DNA of 23,496 nt from BS750m-G57 sp964392945 (GTDB taxonomy: Bacteria; Planctomycetota; Phycisphaerae; SM23-33): assembly GCA_964392945.1 (NCBI GenBank), contig CAYMSH010000047.1:1-23496 (forward strand). The letters run 5' to 3'. Positions 6,618-14,536 of the stretch are shown here, in pieces (the first letter of the stretch is position 1; each line of letters opens with the position of its first letter). The position numbers and the translations under genes were made by a program. The notes under the pieces were generated by a model that did no database searches, was not told where the DNA came from, and saw only the letters and a program-made list of their open reading frames with translations.

Positions 6618-8591
6618 ATGATCGGAATTATGAAATTCATACGAAAACATCCGATGGGACTCATGCTGGCCACGAGTGTTGTTCTAGTGAGCGCCCTGGC
6701 TGCTGCGGCGATATTTTATCCGCTCTGGCTCGACGCACGCATGATCGAGGATCTTGACAGCAGCGACTCTTTCGCGCGTCAACAGGCGATTCACGACGCG
6801 GCGAGGCGAACGAAGATTCGCGACTCCTTTCAACAGCAACTCCTGGCGGCTCTGGACACCGAGAGCGACAAGCAGTTCTTCTCGATAGTGTCGGCCCTGA
6901 GATTGGCCGGGATAAAACACAACAATCAGCTGTATATCGATCGGACGACGACTATCGAGTTCGCTACGGCTCCCGATCCGAAAACGAAGGTCTGGCTGCT
7001 GGCGGAGTTAACCAACGAGCGACATGACAATCGCTACATTCGCCAGGCGCTGAAAATCGCAGCGAGCAGCGAACATGTCAGCGTGCGGACCGGCGCGGCG
7101 CTCCTGGCGGCGATGCTGAAAGACGACGTGATTCTTGGCCAATTGCTCGGCGACGCCGACAATGGCGTAAGAGCCGCCGCAGCGCTTGACGCGGGCCTGG
7201 CCGGACGCACCGCACTGGCGGGCGCACTGGAAAAGATGCTCGGCGACGCCGATCCGACAGTCGCCGGCAATGCAGCCGCCGGCCTGGCGCACATGGACAG
7301 CGACAAACACGCTGCAAAGCTCTGTGGACTGCTGCTGGCGACTGATGACGAAACGCTGGGCCAGCGACTGTGCCACGTGATGACGATCCTGAACAACGAT
7401 CCGGCCCGGGAGGCGATCGGGAAGTTGCTGTCCGGATCGAACAAGAAGAAGACACTCTGGCCGATGGCGATCCTGGCGGGAGGAAAACTCAAAGCCGACG
7501 GCGCGGCCGATCGAATACGCGAGGTTCTTGACGCGGCGGTGAAGGACCGTAAGACCGACAGGAACCTTGTTCACGCCGCGATTGACGCAGCCGGCATGCT
7601 GGACGTTCCGATCGGCGATCAGCTCTACAAGATATGCCGCCAATACTGGAATCCCGACTTGAATGCGGAAATGATGTTCGTATCCGCTGCGCGACTGCTG
7701 GGTCGCCAGAGCTCCAAATCCGCCGAGGGCAAGGAGGCCGAGAAGCTTCTCATGGGCGCAGCTTACTACGCTTATCGCCAACCGACGACAGGACCGGCGA
7801 AACCCGTTCAAACGACTCCGATAGCCTCCGCCGCGGCGGCCACGGCGGTCTGGCTGCTGAACCCGTCGTCGGATCCGACGCTGCAATTGGAGCGCACGAA
7901 GTCAGAGTCCGGTCTTCTCGAGTTCACCGGTCGGCGCCTGACTGGGGCCAGAGTCGTGATGGACGCCGCCGAAGCGTCGATACTCGCCGGCGATTACATA
8001 GCCTGGCACGTCGCTCGGAGTTCGCGACCCGAGGCATTCGGACTGGGCCTGCGAATGTTGCCTCCCATAGGAGCCCCGCCGAGTCGCAAGGTCTACAACG
8101 AGAACCTTCGCGGAGCCGGAGCGATGCTCCTGGCGTTTGCCGCCAAGAGCGACGAGCAGAGGAAAACCGCAATCCAGCGCATAACCGAACGTCTCGAACC
8201 GGGCGAAACCCACAGCGGCGAAGACGATCCGGTCCTGGCCGGCAGGTATCGCTGCGCCCTGCTGATACTGGGTCAAACCGACAGGCTTTCGGTTGTTCGC
8301 GATCAGCGCAACAACTCCGGACACGCCGTTCCCGCGGCGATTACGGCGCTGATCATGGCCGGCGATCTTGAGACGATGGACTATCTCATGTACAACACGC
8401 AGATCCCGATCAACGACATCGCCGCTTACGCGATCTACGACGGTCTGGACCGCGTGCTGGCGACAGTTGCGCCCGGGCTTCCGACCATCGACGCTTCGCC
8501 GACAGCAGCGATCCAACTGTGGCAGGCCAATATTATGCGTGACTACTACATGATCCGCCGCAGCGAGCTGGGCCTGGGGCCCCAGCAATGA
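6618..8591 (+). CDS. Membrane-anchored HEAT-repeat protein
   Basis: About 657 residues. A single hydrophobic segment (about residues 13-35) follows a short basic N-terminus, which predicts an N-in anchor with the rest outside the cytoplasm. The body is alpha-helical with repeated helix pairs of the HEAT type, clearest at about 70-320, with repeating patterns such as VRTGAALLAAML, VRAAAALDAGLA and VAGNAAAGLAHM. HEAT arrays are protein-protein scaffolds; no catalytic motif is visible, and the C-terminal third (from about 430) is less regular. I do not recognise an orthologue with a known role. The ATG at 6618 is chosen because it starts the basic-hydrophobic anchor; the ATG at 6630 is an alternative. 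The stop overlaps the next start as ATGA (8588-8591), so its product level is linked to the ComF-like protein, which is surprising given their different compartments. Confidence 0.75.
   Translation: MIGIMKFIRKHPMGLMLATSVVLVSALAAAAIFYPLWLDARMIEDLDSSDSFARQQAIHDAARRTKIRDSFQQQLLAALDTESDKQFFSIVSALRLAGIKHNNQLYIDRTTTIEFATAPDPKTKVWLLAELTNERHDNRYIRQALKIAASSEHVSVRTGAALLAAMLKDDVILGQLLGDADNGVRAAAALDAGLAGRTALAGALEKMLGDADPTVAGNAAAGLAHMDSDKHAAKLCGLLLATDDETLGQRLCHVMTILNNDPAREAIGKLLSGSNKKKTLWPMAILAGGKLKADGAADRIREVLDAAVKDRKTDRNLVHAAIDAAGMLDVPIGDQLYKICRQYWNPDLNAEMMFVSAARLLGRQSSKSAEGKEAEKLLMGAAYYAYRQPTTGPAKPVQTTPIASAAAATAVWLLNPSSDPTLQLERTKSESGLLEFTGRRLTGARVVMDAAEASILAGDYIAWHVARSSRPEAFGLGLRMLPPIGAPPSRKVYNENLRGAGAMLLAFAAKSDEQRKTAIQRITERLEPGETHSGEDDPVLAGRYRCALLILGQTDRLSVVRDQRNNSGHAVPAAITALIMAGDLETMDYLMYNTQIPINDIAAYAIYDGLDRVLATVAPGLPTIDASPTAAIQLWQANIMRDYYMIRRSELGLGPQQ
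8567..8586 (+). promoter_or_regulatory. Hairpin abutting the start codon of the ComF-like gene
   Basis: GCTGGG (8567-8572) pairs with CCCAGC (8581-8586), and the inner part contains the 12-base perfect palindrome CTGGGGCCCCAG (8574-8585). The stem ends one base before the ATG at 8588 and hides the only G-rich ribosome-binding-like tract. Ribosomes finishing the HEAT gene would open it, so it may enforce translational coupling. This is inference from base pairing. Confidence 0.4.
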
Positions 8592-9382
8592 ACCGTCTGC
8601 TCAAAGCGACCTGGTCCGGAGTCTCGCTCGGAGCGGCCGCTCTCGGCGATCTGGTCCTGCCCCGCACCTGCGCCGCCTGCGAAAGGCCCGACATAACGGC
8701 GTGTCGGCTGTGCGAACCGTGCAACGTTCGACTGTTGTCGCTTGTGTCGCTGTCGTACTGCAGCCGATGCGGAACGACTGTCGGACCTCACATACCGATA
8801 AGCGACGAGGGATGCTCGTCGTGTCCCGACACACTGCCGAGATTCGCCAGGGTCTTCCGCCTCGGACCGTACGCCGACCCGCTTCGAAGCATAATCCGCG
8901 AACTGAAATACCATCATCGCGACACTATGCGCAAACAGCTCGGCGGGATGTTGGGAAAGCTCATCGCTTCAAGCTTCCAGGACGATCAGATCGCCCCGCA
9001 GTTGATCATGCCCACGCCAATGCACTGGACAAGGCGAATCCTGCGAGGCTGGGACCATGCACGAGCGCTGGCCGAATCGATCGGGCGCGAACTGGCGCTT
9101 CCGATCGGCAACGAACTGGTCCGCCTGCGCAACACGCCGCAGCAAGCCAAACTGCCGCGATCGAAGAGAATTGAAAACGTACGCGGCGCGTTTTCCGTTC
9201 GCAACACCCGCGGACTCGTCGGAGCCAGCATACTCCTGGTGGACGACGTGACGACAACCGGAGCCACAGCCAACGAAGCGGCGCGAACCCTGCTTAACGC
9301 CGGGGCCGCACGCGTAACCCTGGCCGTCGCGGCAAAGAGCGAACCGCCGAGAGCCTACGGGAAATACTCATTCGAATCGTAA
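8588..9382 (+). CDS. ComF-family phosphoribosyltransferase-like protein
   Basis: 264 residues, a normal length for ComF/GntX-type proteins. The N-terminal third is Cys-rich: C28, C31, C39, C42, C45, C58, C61, C76 and C79 form the double zinc-ribbon of the family. Next comes LGPYADPLRSIIRELKYHH, the usual family stretch before the transferase fold, then PTPMHWTRRILRGWDHARALAE (positions 142-163), corresponding to the R-G-x-N-Q-type motif, here with Asp-His. ILLVDDVTTTGAT (215-227) is the PRPP-binding loop of type I phosphoribosyltransferases. In competent bacteria ComFC helps bring single-stranded DNA into the cytoplasm; in others the role is unknown. No competence genes are visible here. It starts within the stop codon of the HEAT gene and ends 23 bases from the convergent ybeY stop. 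Confidence 0.92.
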   Translation: MNRLLKATWSGVSLGAAALGDLVLPRTCAACERPDITACRLCEPCNVRLLSLVSLSYCSRCGTTVGPHIPISDEGCSSCPDTLPRFARVFRLGPYADPLRSIIRELKYHHRDTMRKQLGGMLGKLIASSFQDDQIAPQLIMPTPMHWTRRILRGWDHARALAESIGRELALPIGNELVRLRNTPQQAKLPRSKRIENVRGAFSVRNTRGLVGASILLVDDVTTTGATANEAARTLLNAGAARVTLAVAAKSEPPRAYGKYSFES

Positions 9383-9405
9383 GACGTGCGCGCCGGCGCG
9401 GCGAC

Positions 9406-9840
9406 TTATTTGCGGTATGAGGCCCCAAACTCCTGAAGCAACTGCTCCTGGCGAGCGTACATCTTTTCGGCCAGCTGCTGATTCGTGTCGTCGTATCCCA
9501 GCACGTGCAGGAGTCCGTGAACGATATACAGCATCAGCTCGCGCTGCGGTCCGAGGCCTCTGGCCCTGGCCTGGCGCACCGCCACGTCGGAGCAGACTAT
9601 AATCTGGGCGACAACCCCGCTCCCATGTGACGACAGGTCGAAACTCAACACGTCTGTCGACCCGGCGTGCTGCAGCCAGCGACGGTTCAACGCCGCTATT
9701 TTCCGCGCGGTGACTACCGCAATATCGACCTCTTCGATCGCGGCGGTTTCCCGGCGCGCGACGAATTCGACCAGCTCGGTGATCTTCTTTCGCGGGATGC
9801 GAAGTGCGGTCTGTTCTGAAGAAATGTTAACTATCGGCAT
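9406..9840 (-). CDS. ybeY: Endoribonuclease YbeY (16S rRNA maturation)
   Basis: YbeY is a metal-dependent RNase that matures the 3' end of 16S rRNA and takes part in 70S quality control. From the ATG at 9840 it has 144 residues, typical of the family. STDVLSFDL (61-69) is the conserved TDVLSF block, and HGLLHVLGYDD (108-118) is the zinc signature. H108 and H112 are present, but the third ligand position of the usual H-x3-H-x5-H pattern is D118. Asp at this place also occurs in other members, so activity is likely retained. The ATG is preferred over a GTG at 9852; AGGGTG lies about nine bases before it. It overlaps the end of the pgpH frame by 14 bases, so the two are cotranscribed and translationally coupled. 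Confidence 0.95.
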   Translation of the reverse strand: MPIVNISSEQTALRIPRKKITELVEFVARRETAAIEEVDIAVVTARKIAALNRRWLQHAGSTDVLSFDLSSHGSGVVAQIIVCSDVAVRQARARGLGPQRELMLYIVHGLLHVLGYDDTNQQLAEKMYARQEQLLQEFGASYRK

Positions 9841-12241
9841 TTTGCGCAGCACCCTGATCGATATCGTCGGTTCCCGTCGCTGTGCTCGGCGTTTTCTTCC
9901 GTCCGCTGGCCGATCCGTTTCCGTTTCGGCGCTGGCTGCCGTTGCTGGACCCGTTTGATCCGTTGGTTGACGGTATGTCGGCCGCGGCGGGTTTCTCGCC
10001 CTGCGGGGTCGGGTAGGCGATTCGTGCGTGGTAGATTCCGCACAGACTCTTGATAAGCGATGTTTCTATGGCGTGTACTTCTCTCAGGGTCAGGTTGCAG
10101 TTGTCGAGTTGCCCGTCCATGAGGCGTCGCTGGACCATCGAGTGGACCTGGCTTTCGATTCGTCCGGCGGTGGGGTCCTCCATCGATCGGACTGACGATT
10201 CCGATACGTCGGCGAGCATGAGGATTCCGGCCTCTTTAGTCGACGGCTTCGGGCCGGGATATCTGAACTCGACTTCATCGGGCGCCCTGCCTTCTTCGGC
10301 GGCCCGCTGCCTGGCGGCTTCTTCGTAGAAGTGGTGCACCAGCGTGGTGCCGTGGTGCGTGGCGATAAACTCGTGCAGCACTGTCGGCAGATTGTACTCT
10401 TTGGCCATTTCGATGCCATCTTTGACGTGTCCGACGATTATCAGCAGGCTCATCGCCGGCGAAAGATTATCGTGTTTGGACGGCATGGCGCCCTGGTTTT
10501 CGACGAAATACTCCGGCTTTCGCGTTTTTCCTATGTCGTGGTAGTATGCTCCGACCCTGGCCAGGAGCCCTCTGGCTCCGATGGCTTCGGCCGCCGCCTC
10601 GCACATCGATCCCAACTGCAGCGAGTGGTTATACGTTCCCGGCGACTGTGTCGCCAGTCTGCGCAGCAGCGGTCTGGACGCATCACACCACTCCAGCAGC
10701 GTCATACTGGTTGCGACTCTGAACGCCCGTTCGATAAGCGGGAGCACGCCTTGGACCAGGAAGCCGGCCAGCAGCGCGAATCCGGCGGCCCAGAGTCCGT
10801 CAACCAGGGCGAATATCCACGGGACCTGCCCGGCCCAACTGCGAGCCAGGACCGCGACAAAGACTATCACGGCGCTTACCGCCGAGACTTCTATGAGCTT
10901 GCTGCGGGTTCTGACCTCCTGGAGCAGGAACACGCACGGCATCACGCCGGCGAACATGACGATCAGCATTCCGAAATCGCCGCGGAGCTGCATTGTCAGG
11001 AGAATCGCCTGGACCGAGCCGATCGCCATTGCGACCCGCTGATTGTAGGTTATGACCATAACGCATGAGATCATGACCACCGTCATTACCGCCGAATGCG
11101 GATTCCAGCCAAGGGCCGAGACCATGAGCCTGCCGATAATGAGCATTACGGTCATCAGCCCGATCACCGCGAGGCCTCTCAGATGGTTCTTGATAATTCG
11201 GCGCTGGTATACCGCGGTGTATGCGCCCAGCAGCACGATGACCAGCAGTATCTGTATGGCTCTTCCAGACGCTCTGGCGAGCATCGACGCGGCGCTGCCC
11301 TGGCGCAGCCAGGCTTCGTGTTCGTGCGCCAACAGTTCCAACTCTCCGCCCTCGAGCGGAGCTTCTCGCCTGCCGGGCGTTCTGGTGCGATCGACGAGAA
11401 TCTGACCCGGCTGGTATATGTCTTGAGCCGCCGACGGAGGCGAATTCCGTGTCGTCTCCTCGACGCGTGCGATGTCGGCCTCGGTTGTCTCCCTGTCGTA
11501 GACGTAAAGCACCCCGCCGGCCAGTTCGGCTGTAAGGAACGCCTGGAGCGAGGCGACAAGCGGTTCGTCGGCGCACTGTTTGGCCAGACTCTCAGCCAGC
11601 GTCGCGGTGTTTTCCGGAGCTATCAACTCGTCTTTCTTGATAACGCGGGACCATCCGCCGCCTTTGAGAACGACTTGCCCCTGGGGTCCGACCTGGTCAT
11701 CTGAAGCCACAGGCGCTTCTTTAAGGCTCTCCCTCAGCGAGTCGGTCAGCGTCTTGAGCTTGCCGCGCCCGGGGTCGCCGAACATAGTTCGCCACTCGGC
11801 AAGTGACGCCTCGTCCAGTGCGAACCGCTGGCGAAGAACATCGTCGAGCTGCGCCGGCTGGGTCGTAGCCTCAAGCTTGCCGGGAAGCAAAACGATCGCC
11901 GATACGATGGAATCTATTCGGTCCTCGTCGGCGTTGAAGATCGCGGGCGTCGATTCACGCGCCAGGCGAACCTGCTCTTCGAGGCGTTTTCTCGACAGGA
12001 TCTCGAACTTAACGCGCGCCCTGATGTCGCCGGAGACATACTGACCCTGACGATACGGAAGCGGATCCAGCGGGCAGACGTCCAGCAGCAGCACGGCGAT
12101 CCAGAAGCCCAGACCAAGCAGCAGCGAGACCGGTCCCCCGGACGTGCGGAATCGCTCCCACAGCCCAAGGCTGCCGGCCGAGATGTCCTTGCGGACTTCC
12201 AGGCGACGATGCTTGATTTTCTTCTTCTTAAAGGGCCACAT
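9827..12241 (-). CDS. pgpH: 7TM-HD membrane phosphohydrolase, PgpH-type (cyclic di-AMP phosphodiesterase candidate)
   Basis: About 804 residues in the order expected for the 7TMR-HDED family: one N-terminal membrane segment (about 37-56), an extracytoplasmic domain (about 60-325), seven membrane segments (about 327-505), then a cytoplasmic HD domain. The HD domain shows TYNHSLQLG (H539), AYYHDIGKTRKPEYF (H568, D569), GHVKDG (H605) and ATHHGT (H629, H630), the full metal-binding set. Characterised members hydrolyse cyclic di-AMP, so that is the best guess. The last 60 residues form a Gly/Asn/Ser-rich disordered tail absent from the core family. The ATG at 12241 has AGGAAG at fair spacing and begins a basic N-terminus (MWPFKKKK); a TTG at 12262 is less likely. 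It lies between phoH and ybeY, a widely conserved order. Confidence 0.93.
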   Translation of the reverse strand: MWPFKKKKIKHRRLEVRKDISAGSLGLWERFRTSGGPVSLLLGLGFWIAVLLLDVCPLDPLPYRQGQYVSGDIRARVKFEILSRKRLEEQVRLARESTPAIFNADEDRIDSIVSAIVLLPGKLEATTQPAQLDDVLRQRFALDEASLAEWRTMFGDPGRGKLKTLTDSLRESLKEAPVASDDQVGPQGQVVLKGGGWSRVIKKDELIAPENTATLAESLAKQCADEPLVASLQAFLTAELAGGVLYVYDRETTEADIARVEETTRNSPPSAAQDIYQPGQILVDRTRTPGRREAPLEGGELELLAHEHEAWLRQGSAASMLARASGRAIQILLVIVLLGAYTAVYQRRIIKNHLRGLAVIGLMTVMLIIGRLMVSALGWNPHSAVMTVVMISCVMVITYNQRVAMAIGSVQAILLTMQLRGDFGMLIVMFAGVMPCVFLLQEVRTRSKLIEVSAVSAVIVFVAVLARSWAGQVPWIFALVDGLWAAGFALLAGFLVQGVLPLIERAFRVATSMTLLEWCDASRPLLRRLATQSPGTYNHSLQLGSMCEAAAEAIGARGLLARVGAYYHDIGKTRKPEYFVENQGAMPSKHDNLSPAMSLLIIVGHVKDGIEMAKEYNLPTVLHEFIATHHGTTLVHHFYEEAARQRAAEEGRAPDEVEFRYPGPKPSTKEAGILMLADVSESSVRSMEDPTAGRIESQVHSMVQRRLMDGQLDNCNLTLREVHAIETSLIKSLCGIYHARIAYPTPQGEKPAAADIPSTNGSNGSSNGSQRRNGNGSASGRKKTPSTATGTDDIDQGAAQNADS

Positions 12242-12262
12242 TAAGCCAGCTTCCTGAACCAA

Positions 12263-12399
12263 CGACTAACGATATCCGTTCGAACACCGATAATTATCCA
12301 AACATAACCCAACGCATGCAATCTTTAGCAAACCGTCAATATATCTGATCGGTGTTTTCTGAAGTGCAAATGAGCGACAAACAATGTTTCCGCAGCGGT
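12263..12399 (-). promoter_or_regulatory. phoH-pgpH intergenic region with promoter and 9-base inverted repeat
   Basis: On the minus strand TTGCAT (12321-12316) and GATAAT (12298-12293) are 17 bases apart and point at pgpH, with a start near 12286 and a leader of about 45 bases. A perfect inverted repeat, AACACCGAT (12283-12291) and ATCGGTGTT (12348-12356), brackets this promoter with 56 bases between arms. One arm covers the predicted transcription start. It could bind a regulator or, if read through from phoH, fold into a long hairpin. Confidence 0.45.
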
Positions 12400-13338
12400 T
12401 TACTTGTCATCTCGACCATAGGCTTCGACGATATTCTGCACGAGGCGATGGCGAACGATGTCCTGGCGATCGAGGTGAACGAAGTCCAGGCCCTTTATCC
12501 CCGAGAGTCTGCGTTTGGCGTCGGCCAGTCCGCTCAGCGATCCGTCAGGCAAGTCGGTCTGGCTACCGTCGCCAGTTACTATCATCTTCGAGCCGGTGCC
12601 CATACGTGTAAGGAACATAAGCATTTGCGAGGCAGTGGCGTTCTGGGCTTCGTCGAGGATGATCACTGAATCGTTCAGGGTCCGGCCGCGCATGAACGCC
12701 AGCGGGATGATCTCGATCACATCATTAGCCATGAACCTTCGGACCTGGTCGAACGTCATCATATCGTTCAGCGCGTCCAGCAGCGGGCGCAGATATGGGT
12801 TGACCTTGGCTTGCATGTCGCCTGGCAGGAATCCGAGTTTTTCACCAGCCTCTACGGCGGGTCGAACAAGTATCAGGCGTTTGGCCTGATCGCTCTTGAG
12901 CATGTGAACCGCCACTGCGACCGCGAGGTATGTTTTGCCGGTTCCCGCCGGTCCGGTGCAGAACACCAGATCGCACTTGTGCATCGCTTCGACGTAACGA
13001 TGCTGGCCCGGGGTCTTGGGTCGCACGGGTTTGCCCGATACGTAGACGTCGAGTATTTCGCCGTCGGCTTTGCCGGGAGCCGTCGCGGCGGCCTGTGCGA
13101 TCGCCTCGGTTACGGTGTTCACAGTTACCGGTTTATTTCGCCTGATGGTGCGCTGCAGCGTTTCCAGAACGGTAGCGGCCAGTGAGACCCTCGTGGGCTG
13201 TCCGCTGATTTTGACGATACCGGCGCGCGCGACAAGCTGCACCTCGAGGCTGTCGCGAATAAGCTTCAGGTGCTTGTCGGCCGGACCGAAAAGAATCGGG
13301 GCCTTCTGCGAATTTTCAAGTGTTATGCTGAGTTCCAC
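12400..13338 (-). CDS. phoH: PhoH-family ATPase
   Basis: 312 residues, normal for PhoH/YbeZ. An N-terminal KH-like part (about 1-75) precedes the P-loop ATPase domain. Walker A is GPAGTGKT (129-136), Walker B is VIILDEAQN (225-233), and LVRPAVEAGEKLGFLPGD (158-174) and VTGDGSQTDLP (254-264) are family hallmarks. PhoH proteins are cytoplasmic ATPases thought to act with YbeY in RNA handling; the exact substrate is unsettled. The start is a GTG at 13338, preceded by GGAG at about nine bases (GGAGAAAACAAAC). It is the first gene of the phoH, pgpH, ybeY series; the 158 bases to the pgpH ATG hold a second promoter, so pgpH and ybeY can also be expressed alone. Confidence 0.96.
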   Translation of the reverse strand: MELSITLENSQKAPILFGPADKHLKLIRDSLEVQLVARAGIVKISGQPTRVSLAATVLETLQRTIRRNKPVTVNTVTEAIAQAAATAPGKADGEILDVYVSGKPVRPKTPGQHRYVEAMHKCDLVFCTGPAGTGKTYLAVAVAVHMLKSDQAKRLILVRPAVEAGEKLGFLPGDMQAKVNPYLRPLLDALNDMMTFDQVRRFMANDVIEIIPLAFMRGRTLNDSVIILDEAQNATASQMLMFLTRMGTGSKMIVTGDGSQTDLPDGSLSGLADAKRRLSGIKGLDFVHLDRQDIVRHRLVQNIVEAYGRDDK

Positions 13339-13370
13339 GTTTGTTTTCTCCGACGTTTTTTACCGGGTCT

Positions 13371-13401
13371 ATTATATCGTCGCCGGCGCAACGTTATGCA
13401 A
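13371..13401 (-). promoter_or_regulatory. Candidate promoter of phoH
   Basis: A perfect TATAAT lies on the minus strand at 13376-13371, with TTGCAT at 13401-13396; the spacing is 19, slightly long. Transcription would begin near 13364, leaving a leader of about 25 bases that carries the GGAG ribosome binding site. Confidence 0.5.
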
Positions 13402-13430
13402 CGGGAAATCCGGACGGATCGTTCTGTCAG

Positions 13431-13470
13431 TCAAAATAAAATGCGGGGCGACCCTTCCGGGCCGCCCCGC
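13431..13470 (-). terminator. Intrinsic terminator of the prepilin-like gene
   Basis: On the minus strand a very stable hairpin (arms 13470-13463 and 13450-13443, extended by CCC/GGG around a four-base loop with one mismatch) is followed directly by the T-rich tail ATTTTATTTT (13442-13433). It lies about 60 bases after the stop codon of the prepilin-like gene and shields phoH from read-through. Confidence 0.9.
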
Positions 13471-13529
13471 CAGTGCTGCCGCAGTCTCCGGCAACGCAGG
13501 CGCGCCGCCGACAAAACTACTTACTGTCT

Positions 13530-14442
13530 TTACGGTTGTACTGCAATCCGCTCGGGATGCTTGACGATGTACTGATCGTCGAAGCCGGCCGGAGTGTTGG
13601 GATTGGCGTTACCTTCTTCGGTGTAGATCGTGTAGATGTCGTCGCCGTTGATGTCGGAGTCCTCAAGACTCTTCTTCCAACCGGCCGCTCCGCTGAACAT
13701 CAGATACGCCTGCCCATCCCGAATGTGGATCGNNNNNNNNNNNNNNNNNNNNNNNNNNNNNNNNNNNNNNNNNNNNNNNNNNNNNNNNNNNGGGAGTAAC
13801 TTTGGTCCCGTCCGTGCCGTCGTTAATCGGTCTGGCGGTGTCGTCGATGTTTGCCGGGTTCTTGTCGGCCATGATCGCAAACGAACCCTTCAACTGGGCG
13901 CCTAGCCACGCTTCGTTGGTGATATTCGACGCTTCGCCGCCGCCGGACGGCGTCACCGACGTGCTCTTGTACGGAAAGTGCATGCCGTACGAGAAGTTGT
14001 GGGCCGACTGCCAACCGACTTTGTACTGCTTACGCAGAGCGGCGGTCTCGAACTCGCGACCTTCGTAGTCGGCGTCCGAGGGACACTTAAACGCGTCTTC
14101 AGTGACAAGACCCTTGTCGATAACCATCCACACGTTCTGCATCGCCGCAGCGTTGCTCTGAACGTTGGTGCGCAGCTCGTCGAGCGTCTTGCCGGCGTGG
14201 TTCGACGAAATCGGCGACTCGGGCTGACCGGTGGTGACCAGGAGCGGGAACTTGGAGTTCTGATCCTCGCCCCTGTACAGCGCGATGGCCTTGCCCATAC
14301 CGTTGAGGTTGGCTCCGCACGCGGCCTGATTGGCCAGTTCAACAGCCCGCTGCACAGCAGGCACCAGCAGCGTGGCCAGAATCGCGATAATCGCGATTAC
14401 AACCAGCAGCTCAACCAGCGTAAAACCTTTTGTCCGTCTCAT
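13530..14442 (-). CDS. Type II secretion/prepilin-like protein, interrupted by an assembly gap
   Basis: The N-terminus MRRTKGFTLVELLVVIAI is a type IV prepilin leader: cleavage between G6 and F7, Glu at mature position 5, then one hydrophobic helix. After it, ACGANLNGMGKAIALYRGEDQNSKFPLL resembles the many prepilin-like proteins of planctomycetes with DUF1559-like or G/H-like heads. The start ATG (14442) has AGGAG at good spacing. The frame is lost at 13733-13791, a run of 59 N; after it the coding sequence resumes (IHIRDGQAYLMFSGAAGWKK onwards) in a frame shifted by one and ends at TAA 13530-13532. Both sides read naturally as one protein, so the shift comes from a gap of wrong length and not from mutation. 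It is monocistronic, with its own promoter and terminator. Its substrate, secretion or adhesion, is unknown. Confidence 0.85.
13733..13791. other. Assembly gap (59 N)
   Basis: Fifty-nine unknown bases lie inside the prepilin-like gene. To keep both coding halves in one frame the missing sequence must have a length that leaves remainder 1 when divided by 3 (for example 58 or 61), so the N count is an estimate. Confidence 0.98.
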
Positions 14443-14505
14443 GATACTGTCTCCTAAAAATGCGCCGCGGCACCGGACTGATCTGAATAAGCAAAAGAAC
14501 TATTA

Positions 14506-14536
14506 ATTATACCTTGCACTGCTACAGTCAGTTCAA
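14506..14536 (-). promoter_or_regulatory. Candidate promoter of the prepilin-like gene
   Basis: A perfect TATAAT on the minus strand (14511-14506) has TTGAAC (14536-14531) upstream with a spacing of 19. Transcription would start near 14499, giving a leader of about 57 bases before the ATG at 14442. Confidence 0.45.

Noticed and set aside
9383..9405. Bidirectional terminator between the ComF-like gene and ybeY
   Set aside because: The GC-rich palindrome is short and no T-tract follows on either strand.
10331..11068. Plus-strand open frame opposite pgpH
   Set aside because: Antisense to the membrane and HD domains of a conserved gene; the translation is rich in Arg, Gln and His without any motif.
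13663..13880. Natural frameshift or pseudogene in the prepilin-like gene
   Set aside because: The frame change coincides exactly with the run of N, so a gap-size error explains it.
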